Assembly (NCBI GenBank): GCA_017308495.1 | Contig: JAFKES010000078.1 | Coordinates: forward strand, 1-44,612 | Length of the DNA stretch: 44,612 nucleotides | DNA from: Afipia sp. | Lineage (GTDB): Bacteria > Pseudomonadota > Alphaproteobacteria > Rhizobiales > Xanthobacteraceae | Direction: 5' to 3' | In this document: in pieces, positions 15,910 to 25,159 of the stretch | Layout: each line of letters begins with the position of its first letter | Numbering within the stretch: position 1 is the stretch's first letter | Position numbers and translations under genes: made by a program | The notes under the pieces: model-generated | Database searches by the model: none | Told to the model about the DNA's origin: nothing | Seen by the model: the letters and a program-made list of their open reading frames with translations, nothing else

Positions 15910-17207
15910 TGGCCAAAGTCCTGGGTCTTCAATGCGTTCGGTGCGCGGCGACTTACCCCGCCGATCACTACGCCGCGGATTGTCCGGCGTGCCGCACGAC
16001 GGCGCGCAGCAATCTGACGGTGGTTTATGACGAGACCCTGCGCGTGCGCCGGAACAAGCCTGCCGTGAATGCGGCTCGCGGCCTGTGGCGCTACGGCGAT
16101 GTACTGCCGGTTGATGTTTCAAAGGCGGTAAGCCTGGGAGAAGGAGACTCGCCGCTTCACCATCTGACCAGAATCGGCGCAGACCTTGGTTTGGCCGGTC
16201 TGCATGTCAAGGATGAGACGCGCAATCCGACCTGGTCTTTCAAGGATCGGCTGGCCTGCATGGCTGTGTCTTCCGCGAAAAACATGGGCGCGCGCGCGAT
16301 TGTATCCAGTTCGTCGGGAAATGCGGGCGCGGCAGCGGCGGCTTATGCGGCGAAAGCGGGTTTGCCCTGCACGATTTTCACGTTCAAGGGCACTTCGGAG
16401 ACGATGCTGACGCAGATGCAGGCGTATGGCGCAACTGTCGTCGAAGTGTCCGAGAAAGCCGATCGCTGGACGCTGATGCAATATGCGGTGGATCAGTTCG
16501 GCTGGTTCCCGACATCGCCGTTCTTCGGCCCCGTGGTCGGCAGCAATCCGTATGGCATCGAAGGTTACAAAACGCTGGCTTATGAAATTGCCGAGCAAAT
16601 GAACTGGACGGTTCCGGACTGGTGCGTTTTGCCGGTCTGTTATGGCGATGCGCTGCTCGGCATGTGGCGCGGCTTCGAAGACATGATGGCTTTCGGCTGG
16701 ACCGACCGGATGCCGCGGATGGTGTCGGCTGAAGTCTACGGCTCACTTCGTTCAGCGCTGGCTGATGGGTCGGATGTGCCGCCGGACATGCCGAAGAGCC
16801 ACACGACCGTCGCGGTTTCGATTGGCGCGACCCAAGGCACGGTGCAGGCGCTTCAGATCGTTCGTCGTTCTGGTGGCACCAGCGTCATCGCCGCCAATGA
16901 TGACATGATGCGCTGGCAGGGCATTCTCGCGCAAAAGGAGGGCTTGTATGTCGAGCCGTCGTCAGCCGCCGGGTTGGTCGCTGTCGAGCACCTGCGTGCA
17001 ACGGATGTCATCAAGCCGCAGGACAGCGTTGTTTGTCTGTTGACCGCGGCTGGCCTCAAGGATCCCGCCGCAACGGCGCGATGCGTACCTCAACCGACGC
17101 TGGTGGCGGCGAATATCGATGATGCCATCGCGACTCTCACTGCTCAAAACATCTTCCCGAAATCGTCCGCAATGGGGCGGATCTCAAAGTCAGGATCAAC
17201 ATCATGA
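15909..17207 (+). CDS. Threonine synthase-like PLP-dependent lyase (fold type II)
   Basis: This 432-aa protein has an N-terminal zinc ribbon (Cys9, Cys12, Cys25, Cys28) followed by a fold-type II PLP domain. Lys112 in TWSFKDR should carry PLP, SSSGNAGAAAAAYA is the phosphate-proximal asparagine loop, and the C-terminal EGLYVEPSSAAGLVA matches threonine synthases and related lyases. The start overlaps the previous stop (TGATG). True threonine synthase is normally encoded with hom or thrB. Here it sits between a hydrolase gene and a transporter operon, so a beta/gamma-elimination, ammonia-lyase or dehydratase step on an amino-acid-like catabolic intermediate is more likely. The exact reaction is unknown. 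Confidence 0.9.
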   Translation: MAKVLGLQCVRCAATYPADHYAADCPACRTTARSNLTVVYDETLRVRRNKPAVNAARGLWRYGDVLPVDVSKAVSLGEGDSPLHHLTRIGADLGLAGLHVKDETRNPTWSFKDRLACMAVSSAKNMGARAIVSSSSGNAGAAAAAYAAKAGLPCTIFTFKGTSETMLTQMQAYGATVVEVSEKADRWTLMQYAVDQFGWFPTSPFFGPVVGSNPYGIEGYKTLAYEIAEQMNWTVPDWCVLPVCYGDALLGMWRGFEDMMAFGWTDRMPRMVSAEVYGSLRSALADGSDVPPDMPKSHTTVAVSIGATQGTVQALQIVRRSGGTSVIAANDDMMRWQGILAQKEGLYVEPSSAAGLVAVEHLRATDVIKPQDSVVCLLTAAGLKDPAATARCVPQPTLVAANIDDAIATLTAQNIFPKSSAMGRISKSGSTS

Positions 17208-18163
17208 CTGTTGCACGCACTTTCAGCCTTGTTGCCGCATTCGCTTCCACGCTGCTCATGAGTGGCGTCGCTCGGGCCGAGTTTCCCACCAGGCCCATCA
17301 CAATGATCGTGCCCTGGGCCGCGGGCGGCAGCACGGACCAGACTGCGCGGGTATTGGCGAAAGCGGCGGAAGCATCGCTCGGACAGCCGATCGTCATCGT
17401 CAATCGGCCTGGCGCGTCAACGACCATCGGCATGGCCGAACTCGCCAGCGCCAAACCTGACGGCTACACCATCGGTACGCTTTCAAGCACTGCATATCTG
17501 GTCGCGCTTCAGGGACGTCAATTGCCGTTCCATCCGATCAATGCGTTCTCTTTCATCAGCTATTATGGCGACAACGTTATTGCGATCGCAACGCGGTCGG
17601 ATGCGCCGTGGAAGACGCTCAAGGATCTCGTTGAAGACGGCAAGAAGCGACCCGGCGCAATCAAGTACGGCACTGCTGGCGTGGGGACGACGCAGCACCT
17701 GACAACCGAAGCGCTGCAGTTCGATACCAAGGCGAAGTTTGTGCATGTCCCGCAGCAGGGGTCGGCGGCTTCGATGCCGGCTCTGCTTGGCAAGCATGTC
17801 GACTTCGTCACCGAAACGTCGGTATGGGCTCCTTTCGTCGAGGACAAGCAGGTGAGCCTGCTTGCTGTCACCACGCCGAAGCGTTCGAAGTTGTATCCGG
17901 ATGTGCCCACGCTGAACGAGCTCGGTTACAAGTCGCTGCGCTCGGTTCAGGCCATCATCGGACCGGCGGGCATGCCGGAGGACATTCGCGCGAGGCTGGA
18001 AACTGCTTTCCGCAAGGCGCTATCCGACAAGGCATTTTTGGAAACCATGGACCGGCTGGCGATGGAAGTTATCGATCTTCCGGGTGCTGAAGTGAAGAAG
18101 CTGGTTGAACAGGAATATAGCCTCGCCGGTCAGTTGCTCACGGAAATCGGCAAGGCAAAGTAA
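17204..18163 (+). CDS. TctC-type substrate-binding protein of a tripartite tricarboxylate transporter
   Basis: This 319-aa periplasmic receptor of the TTT family (Bug proteins) binds carboxylates and hands them to the TctAB membrane pair. A signal peptide spans about residues 1-25, ending SGVARA before EFPTRP. The mature part has the family hallmarks IVPWAAGGSTDQTAR, NRPGASTTIGMAELASAKPDGYT and IKYGTAGVGTTQH. The ATG overlaps the end of the PLP-enzyme gene by four bases, and TctB and TctA follow directly, so the transporter is complete. TTT receptors bind citrate, phthalates, nicotinate-like and other carboxylates, so the family indicates only that the imported compound probably carries a carboxyl group. 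Confidence 0.93.
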   Translation: MTVARTFSLVAAFASTLLMSGVARAEFPTRPITMIVPWAAGGSTDQTARVLAKAAEASLGQPIVIVNRPGASTTIGMAELASAKPDGYTIGTLSSTAYLVALQGRQLPFHPINAFSFISYYGDNVIAIATRSDAPWKTLKDLVEDGKKRPGAIKYGTAGVGTTQHLTTEALQFDTKAKFVHVPQQGSAASMPALLGKHVDFVTETSVWAPFVEDKQVSLLAVTTPKRSKLYPDVPTLNELGYKSLRSVQAIIGPAGMPEDIRARLETAFRKALSDKAFLETMDRLAMEVIDLPGAEVKKLVEQEYSLAGQLLTEIGKAK

Positions 18164-18181
18164 TCCTTGGAGCTTCGTCGA

Positions 18182-18616
18182 ATGACCAGGATCGCACCAA
18201 CATATGTCGCCGCCGCGATGCTCGCCGCATTGGCCATTCTTTTTGGCGTAGGTGCGTTCAAGCTTGGCTTCTGGGTGGACGATACGCCGGGTCCGGGTCT
18301 GCTGCCTCTGGTGATCTCGCTGCTGTTGTTGCCGCTGCTGTTTGTGGCAATGCGTGAACCGATACCAAGGGGCGAAACCCCGTTCAGGGGTTCGCCACTC
18401 GTTGCGATCGCGTTGACAGGCGTCTATGCGGTGGCATTGCCTCACGCAGGCTTCGTATTCGCCAGTGTCCTGCTGCTGGTGGTGTGGATCCGATTGTTTT
18501 ACGGACAAGACTGGATCGCGGCGATTGTCTGCAGCATCGCGCTGACCGCTGTGGGCGTGGTGATCTTCAACGTACTTCTGAAAGTACCGATGCCCTTGTT
18601 TCCGGTGCGGCAATGA
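18182..18616 (+). CDS. TctB-type small membrane subunit of a tripartite tricarboxylate transporter
   Basis: This 144-aa inner-membrane protein has about four hydrophobic segments and the TctB hallmark GFWVDDTPGPGLLPLVISLLL near residues 25-45. TctB is the poorly conserved small subunit that accompanies TctA. I start at the ATG at 18182, with GGAG nine bases upstream; a TTG at 18167 would add five residues. It follows the receptor gene by 18 bp and overlaps TctA by ATGA. Confidence 0.9.
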   Translation: MTRIAPTYVAAAMLAALAILFGVGAFKLGFWVDDTPGPGLLPLVISLLLLPLLFVAMREPIPRGETPFRGSPLVAIALTGVYAVALPHAGFVFASVLLLVVWIRLFYGQDWIAAIVCSIALTAVGVVIFNVLLKVPMPLFPVRQ

Positions 18617-20133
18617 TCGAAGCGTTTGAAAAACTGGCGTATGGGATCCAGCTTTCGCTGGAGCCATCCAATCTTCTCTACGCGCTGATCGGCTCGGTGC
18701 TTGGAACGCTTGTCGGTGTCCTGCCTGGCCTTGGTCCAGTAACGACCATCGCCGTGCTGCTTCCGGTGACCTATCACGCCGGCTCGCCGCTCGGGGCGAT
18801 CATTATGCTCGCCTCTATTTATTACGGCGCGATGTATGGCGGCTCGACCACGTCGATCCTTCTTCGGGTGCCGGGCGAGGCCGCTTCGGTCGTCACCTGC
18901 ATCGATGGTCATGAGATGGCGAGGAAGGGCCGCGCGGGTCCGGCGCTTGCCATTGCCGCAATCGGATCATTCATCGCGGGGACCGTTGCGGTCTGTGCAT
19001 TGGCACTGGTCGGTCCGCTGTTTGCGAAATTTGCGGTGTCGTTCGGCCCCCCCGAATATTTCGCATTGGCCGTCTTCGGCCTGGCGCTCAGTGCGACCCT
19101 TTCCGGTGGCTCGCCCATCCGTGGCTTTTGCATGGTGCTGGCCGGGCTTTTGCTCGGATTGGTCGGGGTCGATACCTTGACGGGTGTCGAACGCTATTCA
19201 TTCGGGATCATGGAAATCAGCGACGGTATCGATCTCGTTCCGATGCTGATGGGTTTGTTCGGGATCGGGGAAATCCTGTACAATCTTGAAGAGAAAAATG
19301 GCTCGTCTCTCATCTCCACCAAGATCGGGCGGTTGTTTCCATCTCGGCAGGATTGGAAAGAATCGTCGGGTGCGATCGGTCGCGGCACGGTCATCGGATT
19401 TTTCGTCGGACTTATTCCCGGCGGAGGCGCAATTCTCGCGTCGCTGATGAGCTATGCACTTGAGAAGAAGATTTCGAAGAAACCCGAAGAGTTTGGCCAC
19501 GGCGCAATCGCCGGTGTTGCCGGGCCGGAATCCGCGAACAATTCCGCTGCGACCGCGTCCTTCGTGCCGCTTTTGACGCTCGGTCTTCCGGGCAATGCCG
19601 TGACGGCCGTCCTATTCGCCGGGTTGCTTATTCAGAATGTGCAGCCCGGCCCGTTGATGCTGGTCAAGAGCCCCGATGTTTTCTGGGGCGTGATCGCGTC
19701 GATGTACGTCGGCAACATCATGCTGCTGATATTGAATCTTCCGCTTGTGGGGCTCTGGATTCAGTTGCTGCGCGTGCCGTCGTGGATCTTGAGTCCCGCG
19801 ATCCTGCTGATTGCGATCTTCGGAACGTATAGTCTGCGCAATAATTTCACCGATGTCTCGACGTTGATGATCTTTGGCGCGATTGGCTACGTGTTTCGCA
19901 AGGCAAGCCTGGATTCCGGTCCGCTTATCATGGCGTTCATTCTCGCGAACATCATGGATATGTCGCTACGCCAGGCGCTTCTCATGGGCGACGGCAACAT
20001 CTCCATCATCCTCTTCCGCCCGATCTCCGGCGTCATCCTGGCCGTCGCGCTTCTGGTGGTTGGCTCGCAATTCTACAAGTACATCAGAGGCGGCCGAAGG
20101 TCCGTTGCGGAACCCGTCGAGGCCAGCACATGA
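18613..20133 (+). CDS. TctA-type large membrane subunit of a tripartite tricarboxylate transporter
   Basis: This 506-aa transport subunit spans the inner membrane about twelve times and uses an ion gradient to drive uptake. It shows the duplicated family motifs [17 protein letters not shown] near residue 35 and [17 protein letters not shown] near residue 270, plus [17 protein letters not shown] and the conserved GPESANNSA stretch. Length and order (TctC-TctB-TctA) are canonical. The ATG overlaps the TctB stop, and the end overlaps the Mo-hydroxylase large subunit start (ATGA). This ties uptake to hydroxylation in one transcript and suggests that the imported carboxylate is the substrate of the downstream enzymes. 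Confidence 0.94.
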   Translation: MIEAFEKLAYGIQLSLEPSNLLYALIGSVLGTLVGVLPGLGPVTTIAVLLPVTYHAGSPLGAIIMLASIYYGAMYGGSTTSILLRVPGEAASVVTCIDGHEMARKGRAGPALAIAAIGSFIAGTVAVCALALVGPLFAKFAVSFGPPEYFALAVFGLALSATLSGGSPIRGFCMVLAGLLLGLVGVDTLTGVERYSFGIMEISDGIDLVPMLMGLFGIGEILYNLEEKNGSSLISTKIGRLFPSRQDWKESSGAIGRGTVIGFFVGLIPGGGAILASLMSYALEKKISKKPEEFGHGAIAGVAGPESANNSAATASFVPLLTLGLPGNAVTAVLFAGLLIQNVQPGPLMLVKSPDVFWGVIASMYVGNIMLLILNLPLVGLWIQLLRVPSWILSPAILLIAIFGTYSLRNNFTDVSTLMIFGAIGYVFRKASLDSGPLIMAFILANIMDMSLRQALLMGDGNISIILFRPISGVILAVALLVVGSQFYKYIRGGRRSVAEPVEAST

Positions 20134-22400
20134 CATCCGTTGGGCAGGAGCCTCGAAGCGATCTCAGAGACAAGGTGACCGGATCTGCCGAGTTTGTCTC
20201 GGATGTGGTTCTGCCGGGCATGTTGCATGGAAAGATCCTGCGCAGTTCCATTCCCCACGGCCTTATTCGCAACATCGATCTCACGGCGGCGCTGGCAATG
20301 CCCGGCGTCGTTGCGATCCTGACCGGGCAGGACATTGCCGGCTTAAACACCCATTGGGGGCTGTTTCTGAAGGATCGCCCGGTTATTGCAATCGATCGGG
20401 TGCGCTATGTCGGTGAACCTGTCGCCATGGTTGCAGCGGTGGACGAGCGTACTGCCGAGGATGCTGTCGATGCGATCATGGTCGACTACGAGCCGCTGCC
20501 GTTCGTGACGGACGCGGAGGAGGCGATGGCCGACGATGCGCCATTGCTTCACGACAACATGGAAACCCTGAAGGATTTCTATTTCAAGGGCGAGGCGAAG
20601 CCGGTCGCAGGCTCCAATATCTTTCAGAAATACAATTATGCTCGGGGCGATGTTGATGCCGCGTTCGCCGCCGCCGATCGCTGTTTTGAAGACCGCTTCA
20701 CATTTCCAATGATCTTTCACTACGCAATGGAGCCCCATTGCGTGGTCGCGTCGTTTGATCCTTCGGGATTCACGCTGTGGAGTTGCGGACAGGCGCCAAC
20801 AGCCGTTCAGAAGGTCATCTCGCGTGTCTTCAATATGCCGTTGGCGAAAGTGCGAATTATTTCGCCCTTCGTGGGCGGCGGCTTCGGCGGCAAGGCCTCA
20901 GTGAAGATCGATCCACTGGTGGCGGCGATGGCGTGGAAGGCTCGTCGCCCGGTCCGCGTCTGTCTCAGCATTTCGGAATCGATGTTGACGGCACGCCGCC
21001 TGAGCGCGGCGATCGTCATCAAAACCGCCGTTCGGAATGACGGAACTATCCTCGGCAAGTCGGTTCGGATCGTCATGAATGGCGGAGCTTATGCCGACAC
21101 CGGCCCGGCGGTGGCCATCAAGGCCGCCAATCGGAGCATCGGTCCCTATCACGTTCCAAATTTGAAGCTGGAAAGCTTCGCGGTCTACACCAATACGGTG
21201 CCGGGCGCAGCCTTCCGGTCCATCGGCGGACCGCAGGCGGTGTGGGCCACTGAATCTCAAATGGACATCATTGCCTCGGAGTTGGGGATCGATCCGATCG
21301 AGCTCCGATATCGCAATATGCTCAAGCGCGGTGAGCACGTCCGGCCTGATCTTCGCCCCATCGACGTCGATATGGCGGAAGCGATGGGACTGGCATCGCA
21401 GACCATGAGCCGCATCGAAGCGGCTGCTCCCGGCGTTTGCCTGTCGAAAGGAACCGCCCTTGGAGCATCCGATCCGGGGATTATGGCTGTGGCTGGCGTG
21501 ATGTTGCGGCTGAAGATCGACGGATCGGTCCAGGTTATTTCAAGCAGCGTCGAGATTGGACAAGGCGTGCGCGAAGTGCTGCGCCAATTGACCGCGGAAG
21601 CCCTGCATCAGCCGATGTCCGCAGTAGAGGTTGCAACGCCGGATACAATGATCGCTCCCTTCGACTGGGGGACGGGCGCGAGCCGCTCGTCGCTCATGAT
21701 GGGGCTGGGGATCGAGGACGCTGCTGCCGACATCCGCCGTCAGCTTGGTGAGATGGCGGCTGCAGCCTTTGGCGTTGCGGCAGATTCGATCGAACTTAGG
21801 CCGGGCGGCATTGCCTCGGCGGGCAGGACATGGAGCTTCGCGGAGCTTCTCCATGCCTACTTCGGAATCGATAGCGGCGAGGTTATTGGCATCGGGCGAA
21901 TCTCTCCGTTTGCGCGCGAAGGACGTCTGGCCCAGGCGCCGCTTTTCTGGGAGACGGCGGCGGGTCAGTGCGGCATCGATGTCGATGTGGAAACCGGGGC
22001 ACTCCATGTTCGTCATTATGTCAGCGTTGCCGACATTGGCCGTGTCATCAATCGCCTCGGAGCAGAAGGCCAGGACGAGGGCGCCGCGATACAAGGGCTG
22101 GGCCACGCTCTGTTCGAAGAGCTGGTCTACAGCGAAGGTCAGCCGGTCAATGCAAGCATGATCGACTACCACGTTCCGACCATCGACGAAGTGCCGGATG
22201 TTTTCCATACGGTGTTGATTGAAAATCGCGATGGACCGGGTCCGGGCGGAATGCGTGGAATGGGCGAGGGGGCAATCTTGCCCGTCGCGCCGGCTATCGC
22301 CAATGCGCTTGCCTCCGCACATGGCGTTCGCGTTCGCGATTTGCCGTTGACGCCCGAGCGCGTGTGGCGCGCGCTGCAGAAGAAATCCGGGGTGTCCTGA
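20130..22400 (+). CDS. Molybdenum hydroxylase large subunit (xanthine dehydrogenase/CoxL family)
   Basis: This 756-aa catalytic subunit binds molybdopterin cytosine dinucleotide and hydroxylates carbon next to nitrogen in a ring, or oxidises aldehydes, using water. Visible are GGGFGGK at 249-255, AFRSIGGPQ at 361-369 (active-site loop of the hydroxylase/XDH type; it lacks the AYxCSFR loop of true CO dehydrogenase) and the catalytic Glu713 in GMRGMGEGA. It pairs with the FAD and Fe-S subunits encoded downstream, making an L-(CoxG)-M-S order. The ATG overlaps the TctA stop. Its position after a carboxylate importer and before two flavin monooxygenases suits an N-heteroaromatic acid as substrate, but this is inference. 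No XdhC/CoxDEF maturation gene is in the operon. Confidence 0.93.
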   Translation: MTSVGQEPRSDLRDKVTGSAEFVSDVVLPGMLHGKILRSSIPHGLIRNIDLTAALAMPGVVAILTGQDIAGLNTHWGLFLKDRPVIAIDRVRYVGEPVAMVAAVDERTAEDAVDAIMVDYEPLPFVTDAEEAMADDAPLLHDNMETLKDFYFKGEAKPVAGSNIFQKYNYARGDVDAAFAAADRCFEDRFTFPMIFHYAMEPHCVVASFDPSGFTLWSCGQAPTAVQKVISRVFNMPLAKVRIISPFVGGGFGGKASVKIDPLVAAMAWKARRPVRVCLSISESMLTARRLSAAIVIKTAVRNDGTILGKSVRIVMNGGAYADTGPAVAIKAANRSIGPYHVPNLKLESFAVYTNTVPGAAFRSIGGPQAVWATESQMDIIASELGIDPIELRYRNMLKRGEHVRPDLRPIDVDMAEAMGLASQTMSRIEAAAPGVCLSKGTALGASDPGIMAVAGVMLRLKIDGSVQVISSSVEIGQGVREVLRQLTAEALHQPMSAVEVATPDTMIAPFDWGTGASRSSLMMGLGIEDAAADIRRQLGEMAAAAFGVAADSIELRPGGIASAGRTWSFAELLHAYFGIDSGEVIGIGRISPFAREGRLAQAPLFWETAAGQCGIDVDVETGALHVRHYVSVADIGRVINRLGAEGQDEGAAIQGLGHALFEELVYSEGQPVNASMIDYHVPTIDEVPDVFHTVLIENRDGPGPGGMRGMGEGAILPVAPAIANALASAHGVRVRDLPLTPERVWRALQKKSGVS

Positions 22401-22852
22401 TGGATTTTCATATGGCAGCGGATCTTCCGCATTCACCGCAGCGTGTTTGGGAGGTGATGGTCGACATCGCCCGGATTGCGTCGTGCATTCCGGGCTGCGA
22501 ACAGATTGTCGAAGTGGGGCGCCTGGAAAGCTACACCGCCGTAATGAAGCAAAAAATCGGCCCCTTCCGGCTTGAGGTTCCGGCCAGCATCGTGGTGGAG
22601 GAGCACGAAGAGCCAAATCGCATTCGCGCGCGCGCCTTTGGTCGCGACAAGCTCACCGGCACCACGCTCAATGTCGTATTCGATGTCGGGGTCGCGCCGC
22701 ATGCGGAGACGGGAAGCCGCCTGGAGGTCAATGCGTCGCTGCAAGTGGCAGGCCGGTTGGCGTCCCTGGGCCATTCCGTGATCAAGAAACGCGCCGAAGA
22801 GAATTTTTCGCAGTTTGAGACGAGCTTTCGCGCACAGCTGGAGGCAATCTGA
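22400..22852 (+). CDS. CoxG-like SRPBCC-fold protein
   Basis: This is a 150-aa member of the CoxG family (START/SRPBCC fold). It has the typical N-terminal pattern of a strand, then SPQRVWEVMVDIARIASCIPGCE, followed by LESYTAVMKQKIGPF. In CO dehydrogenase operons CoxG helps attach the enzyme to the membrane; in other Mo-hydroxylase operons its role is less clear. The ATG at 22400 overlaps the large-subunit stop (TGATG). The gene lies between the large and FAD subunit genes, which supports a role specific to this enzyme. Confidence 0.88.
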   Translation: MDFHMAADLPHSPQRVWEVMVDIARIASCIPGCEQIVEVGRLESYTAVMKQKIGPFRLEVPASIVVEEHEEPNRIRARAFGRDKLTGTTLNVVFDVGVAPHAETGSRLEVNASLQVAGRLASLGHSVIKKRAEENFSQFETSFRAQLEAI

Positions 22853-23725
22853 GTGTTGCCGCACCCCTTTCAGTTCCATCGGCCCGCGACGCTCGATGCC
22901 GCGCTCGAACTGCGTGCGCAGCACGGTGACGACGGAACCTTCTATGCCGGCGGCACGGAGTTGCTTCTTGCGCTCAAGGCGCGCGTGCTGCGCTACGATC
23001 ACCTGATCGATCTCAAGGGGATTCCGTCGCTCAGAGGCGTGCGGTTGGAATCGGACGAGATCGTTATCGGAGCGTTGACCAGTCATCTCGATCTTGCTCG
23101 TGACGCGCTGATGCATCGTCATGTTCCGGCTTATGCAGGGCTAAGCAATAACATCGCAAATATCCGTGTGCGGGTTGCGGGCAGCATCGGCGGCAATCTT
23201 TGCTTCGGCGAGCCACACGCCGATCCTCCCTCGCTTCTGGCTGCTTTGGGTGCGCGAGTTACCCTGCGGGGTCCGGAAGGAATTCGATCTGTTCTCGTCG
23301 CCGAGTTTATCGAGGACGAGTTCACGACGCAGCGCCGTGATGATGAGATCATGACGGCGGTGCACATTCCCGTACCGCGTCCGGATGAGCGCTTCACCTA
23401 CCTGAAGTCGGGCCATCTCGAACGGCCGGCGGTGGGGATCGCGGCAGGCTGCTGCACCGATGATGGAAGGACCAGTTACCGGGTTTGGGCGGGATCGATC
23501 GGCAGTCGCCCGATCCGCGTGACGGCGCTCGAGGCGGCCCTGGAGGGAGTTCCTCGACATCGGGTGGGAGATGTTTTGCCGGCCGCTTCGGTCGCGGCTG
23601 CAGCGGATCTTCCCGCGCGTGACGATCTTCACGGCAGCGCCGATTATAAACGGCACTTGGCGGCCGTCCTGATGCGGCGCGCAGTGCTGCAAGTCGCTGA
23701 TCAATCTCCGGGGCGGGGAGAATGA
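22853..23725 (+). CDS. Molybdenum hydroxylase FAD-binding subunit (CoxM family)
   Basis: This 290-aa subunit carries FAD and passes electrons from the Fe-S clusters to the final acceptor. FAD-site segments are FYAGGTELLLALK near residues 30-42 and RVAGSIGGNLCFGEPHADP near 106-124. The C-terminal CO_deh_flav_C-like domain follows. The start is a GTG at 22853, immediately after the CoxG stop, with GGAGG eight bases upstream. The last bases overlap the small-subunit ATG (ATGA). The length is usual. Confidence 0.92.
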   Translation: MLPHPFQFHRPATLDAALELRAQHGDDGTFYAGGTELLLALKARVLRYDHLIDLKGIPSLRGVRLESDEIVIGALTSHLDLARDALMHRHVPAYAGLSNNIANIRVRVAGSIGGNLCFGEPHADPPSLLAALGARVTLRGPEGIRSVLVAEFIEDEFTTQRRDDEIMTAVHIPVPRPDERFTYLKSGHLERPAVGIAAGCCTDDGRTSYRVWAGSIGSRPIRVTALEAALEGVPRHRVGDVLPAASVAAAADLPARDDLHGSADYKRHLAAVLMRRAVLQVADQSPGRGE

Positions 23726-24192
23726 CGATGACGTCTGAAACGATGGCGCTTTCGCTGACATTGAACGGCCAGACGGCGACAGTCGATGTCGCGCCGTTCG
23801 ATCTTTTGATCGATGTGCTGCGGGATCGGGTCGGCCTTAAAGGCACCAAGCGTTCTTGCGATGTCGAGGTTTGTGGTGCGTGTACGGTGCTGGTGGACGG
23901 CCTGCCGGTGAGCAGCTGCACGACCCTTGCGGCTGACGTCGAGGGGCGGGCTGTGACGACCATCGAAGGTATCGCAGAAGCCGGCGTTTTGAGCCGGGTA
24001 CAGCAGGCGTTCATCGATCACGGCGCTCTGCAGTGCGGCTTCTGCACCTCCGGCATGGTGCTGGCCACGACAGCGTTGCTGGAGATGAATCCCGCGCCCA
24101 CCGACGCGGAGATTCGTCACTTTCTGCGTGGCAACATCTGTCGATGCACCGGCTACATCAAGATTTTCGAAGCGGTGAAAAGCCTTGTCTGA
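23722..24192 (+). CDS. Molybdenum hydroxylase [2Fe-2S] subunit (CoxS family)
   Basis: This 156-aa electron-transfer subunit holds two [2Fe-2S] clusters. The plant-type cluster is bound by Cys46, Cys51, Cys54 and Cys66, and the second by Cys105, Cys108, Cys140 and Cys142 (GFCTSGM and NICRCTGY). All eight ligands are present, so the trimeric hydroxylase should be functional. The first ATG (23722) overlaps the FAD subunit stop; later ATGs at 23728 and 23743 are possible. The stop overlaps the TTG start of the next gene. Confidence 0.95.
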   Translation: MTMTSETMALSLTLNGQTATVDVAPFDLLIDVLRDRVGLKGTKRSCDVEVCGACTVLVDGLPVSSCTTLAADVEGRAVTTIEGIAEAGVLSRVQQAFIDHGALQCGFCTSGMVLATTALLEMNPAPTDAEIRHFLRGNICRCTGYIKIFEAVKSLV

Positions 24193-25138
24193 CATTTCCA
24201 TTTCAAGCGACGGACGCGACGAACCGGATCTGTTTTCCGCCAAGGTGGTGGCGGGCGAAGATGGCGGTGCCGCGACGTTGTGGATCGCCAATCATCTTTT
24301 CCTGCGCGATCCGATCGCGCTGGCGACACGGGCGCTGTCACAAACGAAGCGTCTGCGTGTCGGCCTGATGGCCGTCAATCCTTTCACGATGCATCCTGTT
24401 CAGGTGGCGATGACCGCTGCTACGCTGGACGAGCTTTTCCCCGGACGTGTCGTGCTTTGCCTCGGTGTTGGTGCCCCTGCTGATCTCAAGGCCGTCGGTA
24501 TCGATGCATCGAAACCGTTGAAACCGATGCGGGAAGCGTTGGAGATCACACGGGCCCTGCTTGGCGGCGAGACCGTTAAGCTAGCCGGCGACAGCTTTCG
24601 GATTGATAACCGGCGCCTTGCGACCGGCGGTCGACCTGTGCCGCTGATGCTTGCAGCTTCAGGCCCCCAGATGCTTGAACTGGCGGGAGCGTCGGCGGAT
24701 GGTGTGCTCATTAGTGCCGGGACATCGGTTCAGTTCATCGAACAGACACTTGAGCATCTGCATCGCGGAGCGAAGGACCGTAAGGTGCGCACGCATGCAC
24801 TGGTTTATGCTGCGATTGATGACGATGAGAGCAAAGCTCACGATCGTTTGCGGCGAATTCTCGCCATCCTTCTGCGTGGCGGGCATCACGCGGCAAATCT
24901 TCAAGCCGGCGGCAGCGTACTCGATCAGGCCGCGCTCAATGAGGCGGTCGTTGCCGAGGACTGGGCACGGGCTGAATCCATGATCACGGACGATATCGTC
25001 CGGCGTCATGCCGCCAGCGGCAATCCAGAACAGATCGCGGAGCGCTTCAATGCTTACCATCGGGCAGGTCTCGATGAAATCGTAATCGCTGGCGCGCGCG
25101 ATGGCGATCAAATCAGCAGAATTTTAGAAACGGCTTAA
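24185..25138 (+). CDS. LLM-class (luciferase-like) flavin- or F420-dependent oxidoreductase 1
   Basis: This 317-aa TIM-barrel protein is of the bacterial-luciferase/methylene-H4MPT-reductase type. It shows KRLRVGLMAVNPFTMHPVQVA, FPGRVVLCLGVGAP and PVPLMLAASGPQMLELAG in the usual order. Members use reduced FMN plus oxygen to open rings or split C-N and C-S bonds, or use F420. The start is a TTG at 24185 overlapping the CoxS stop; no in-frame ATG occurs before residue 62, within the barrel core. A second LLM gene and a flavin reductase gene follow, so a two-component monooxygenase is the simplest reading. The N-terminal part looks short compared with the second LLM protein. Confidence 0.88.
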   Translation: MSDISISSDGRDEPDLFSAKVVAGEDGGAATLWIANHLFLRDPIALATRALSQTKRLRVGLMAVNPFTMHPVQVAMTAATLDELFPGRVVLCLGVGAPADLKAVGIDASKPLKPMREALEITRALLGGETVKLAGDSFRIDNRRLATGGRPVPLMLAASGPQMLELAGASADGVLISAGTSVQFIEQTLEHLHRGAKDRKVRTHALVYAAIDDDESKAHDRLRRILAILLRGGHHAANLQAGGSVLDQAALNEAVVAEDWARAESMITDDIVRRHAASGNPEQIAERFNAYHRAGLDEIVIAGARDGDQISRILETA

Positions 25139-25159
25139 ATCCAGGGAGCGGCAATCGTC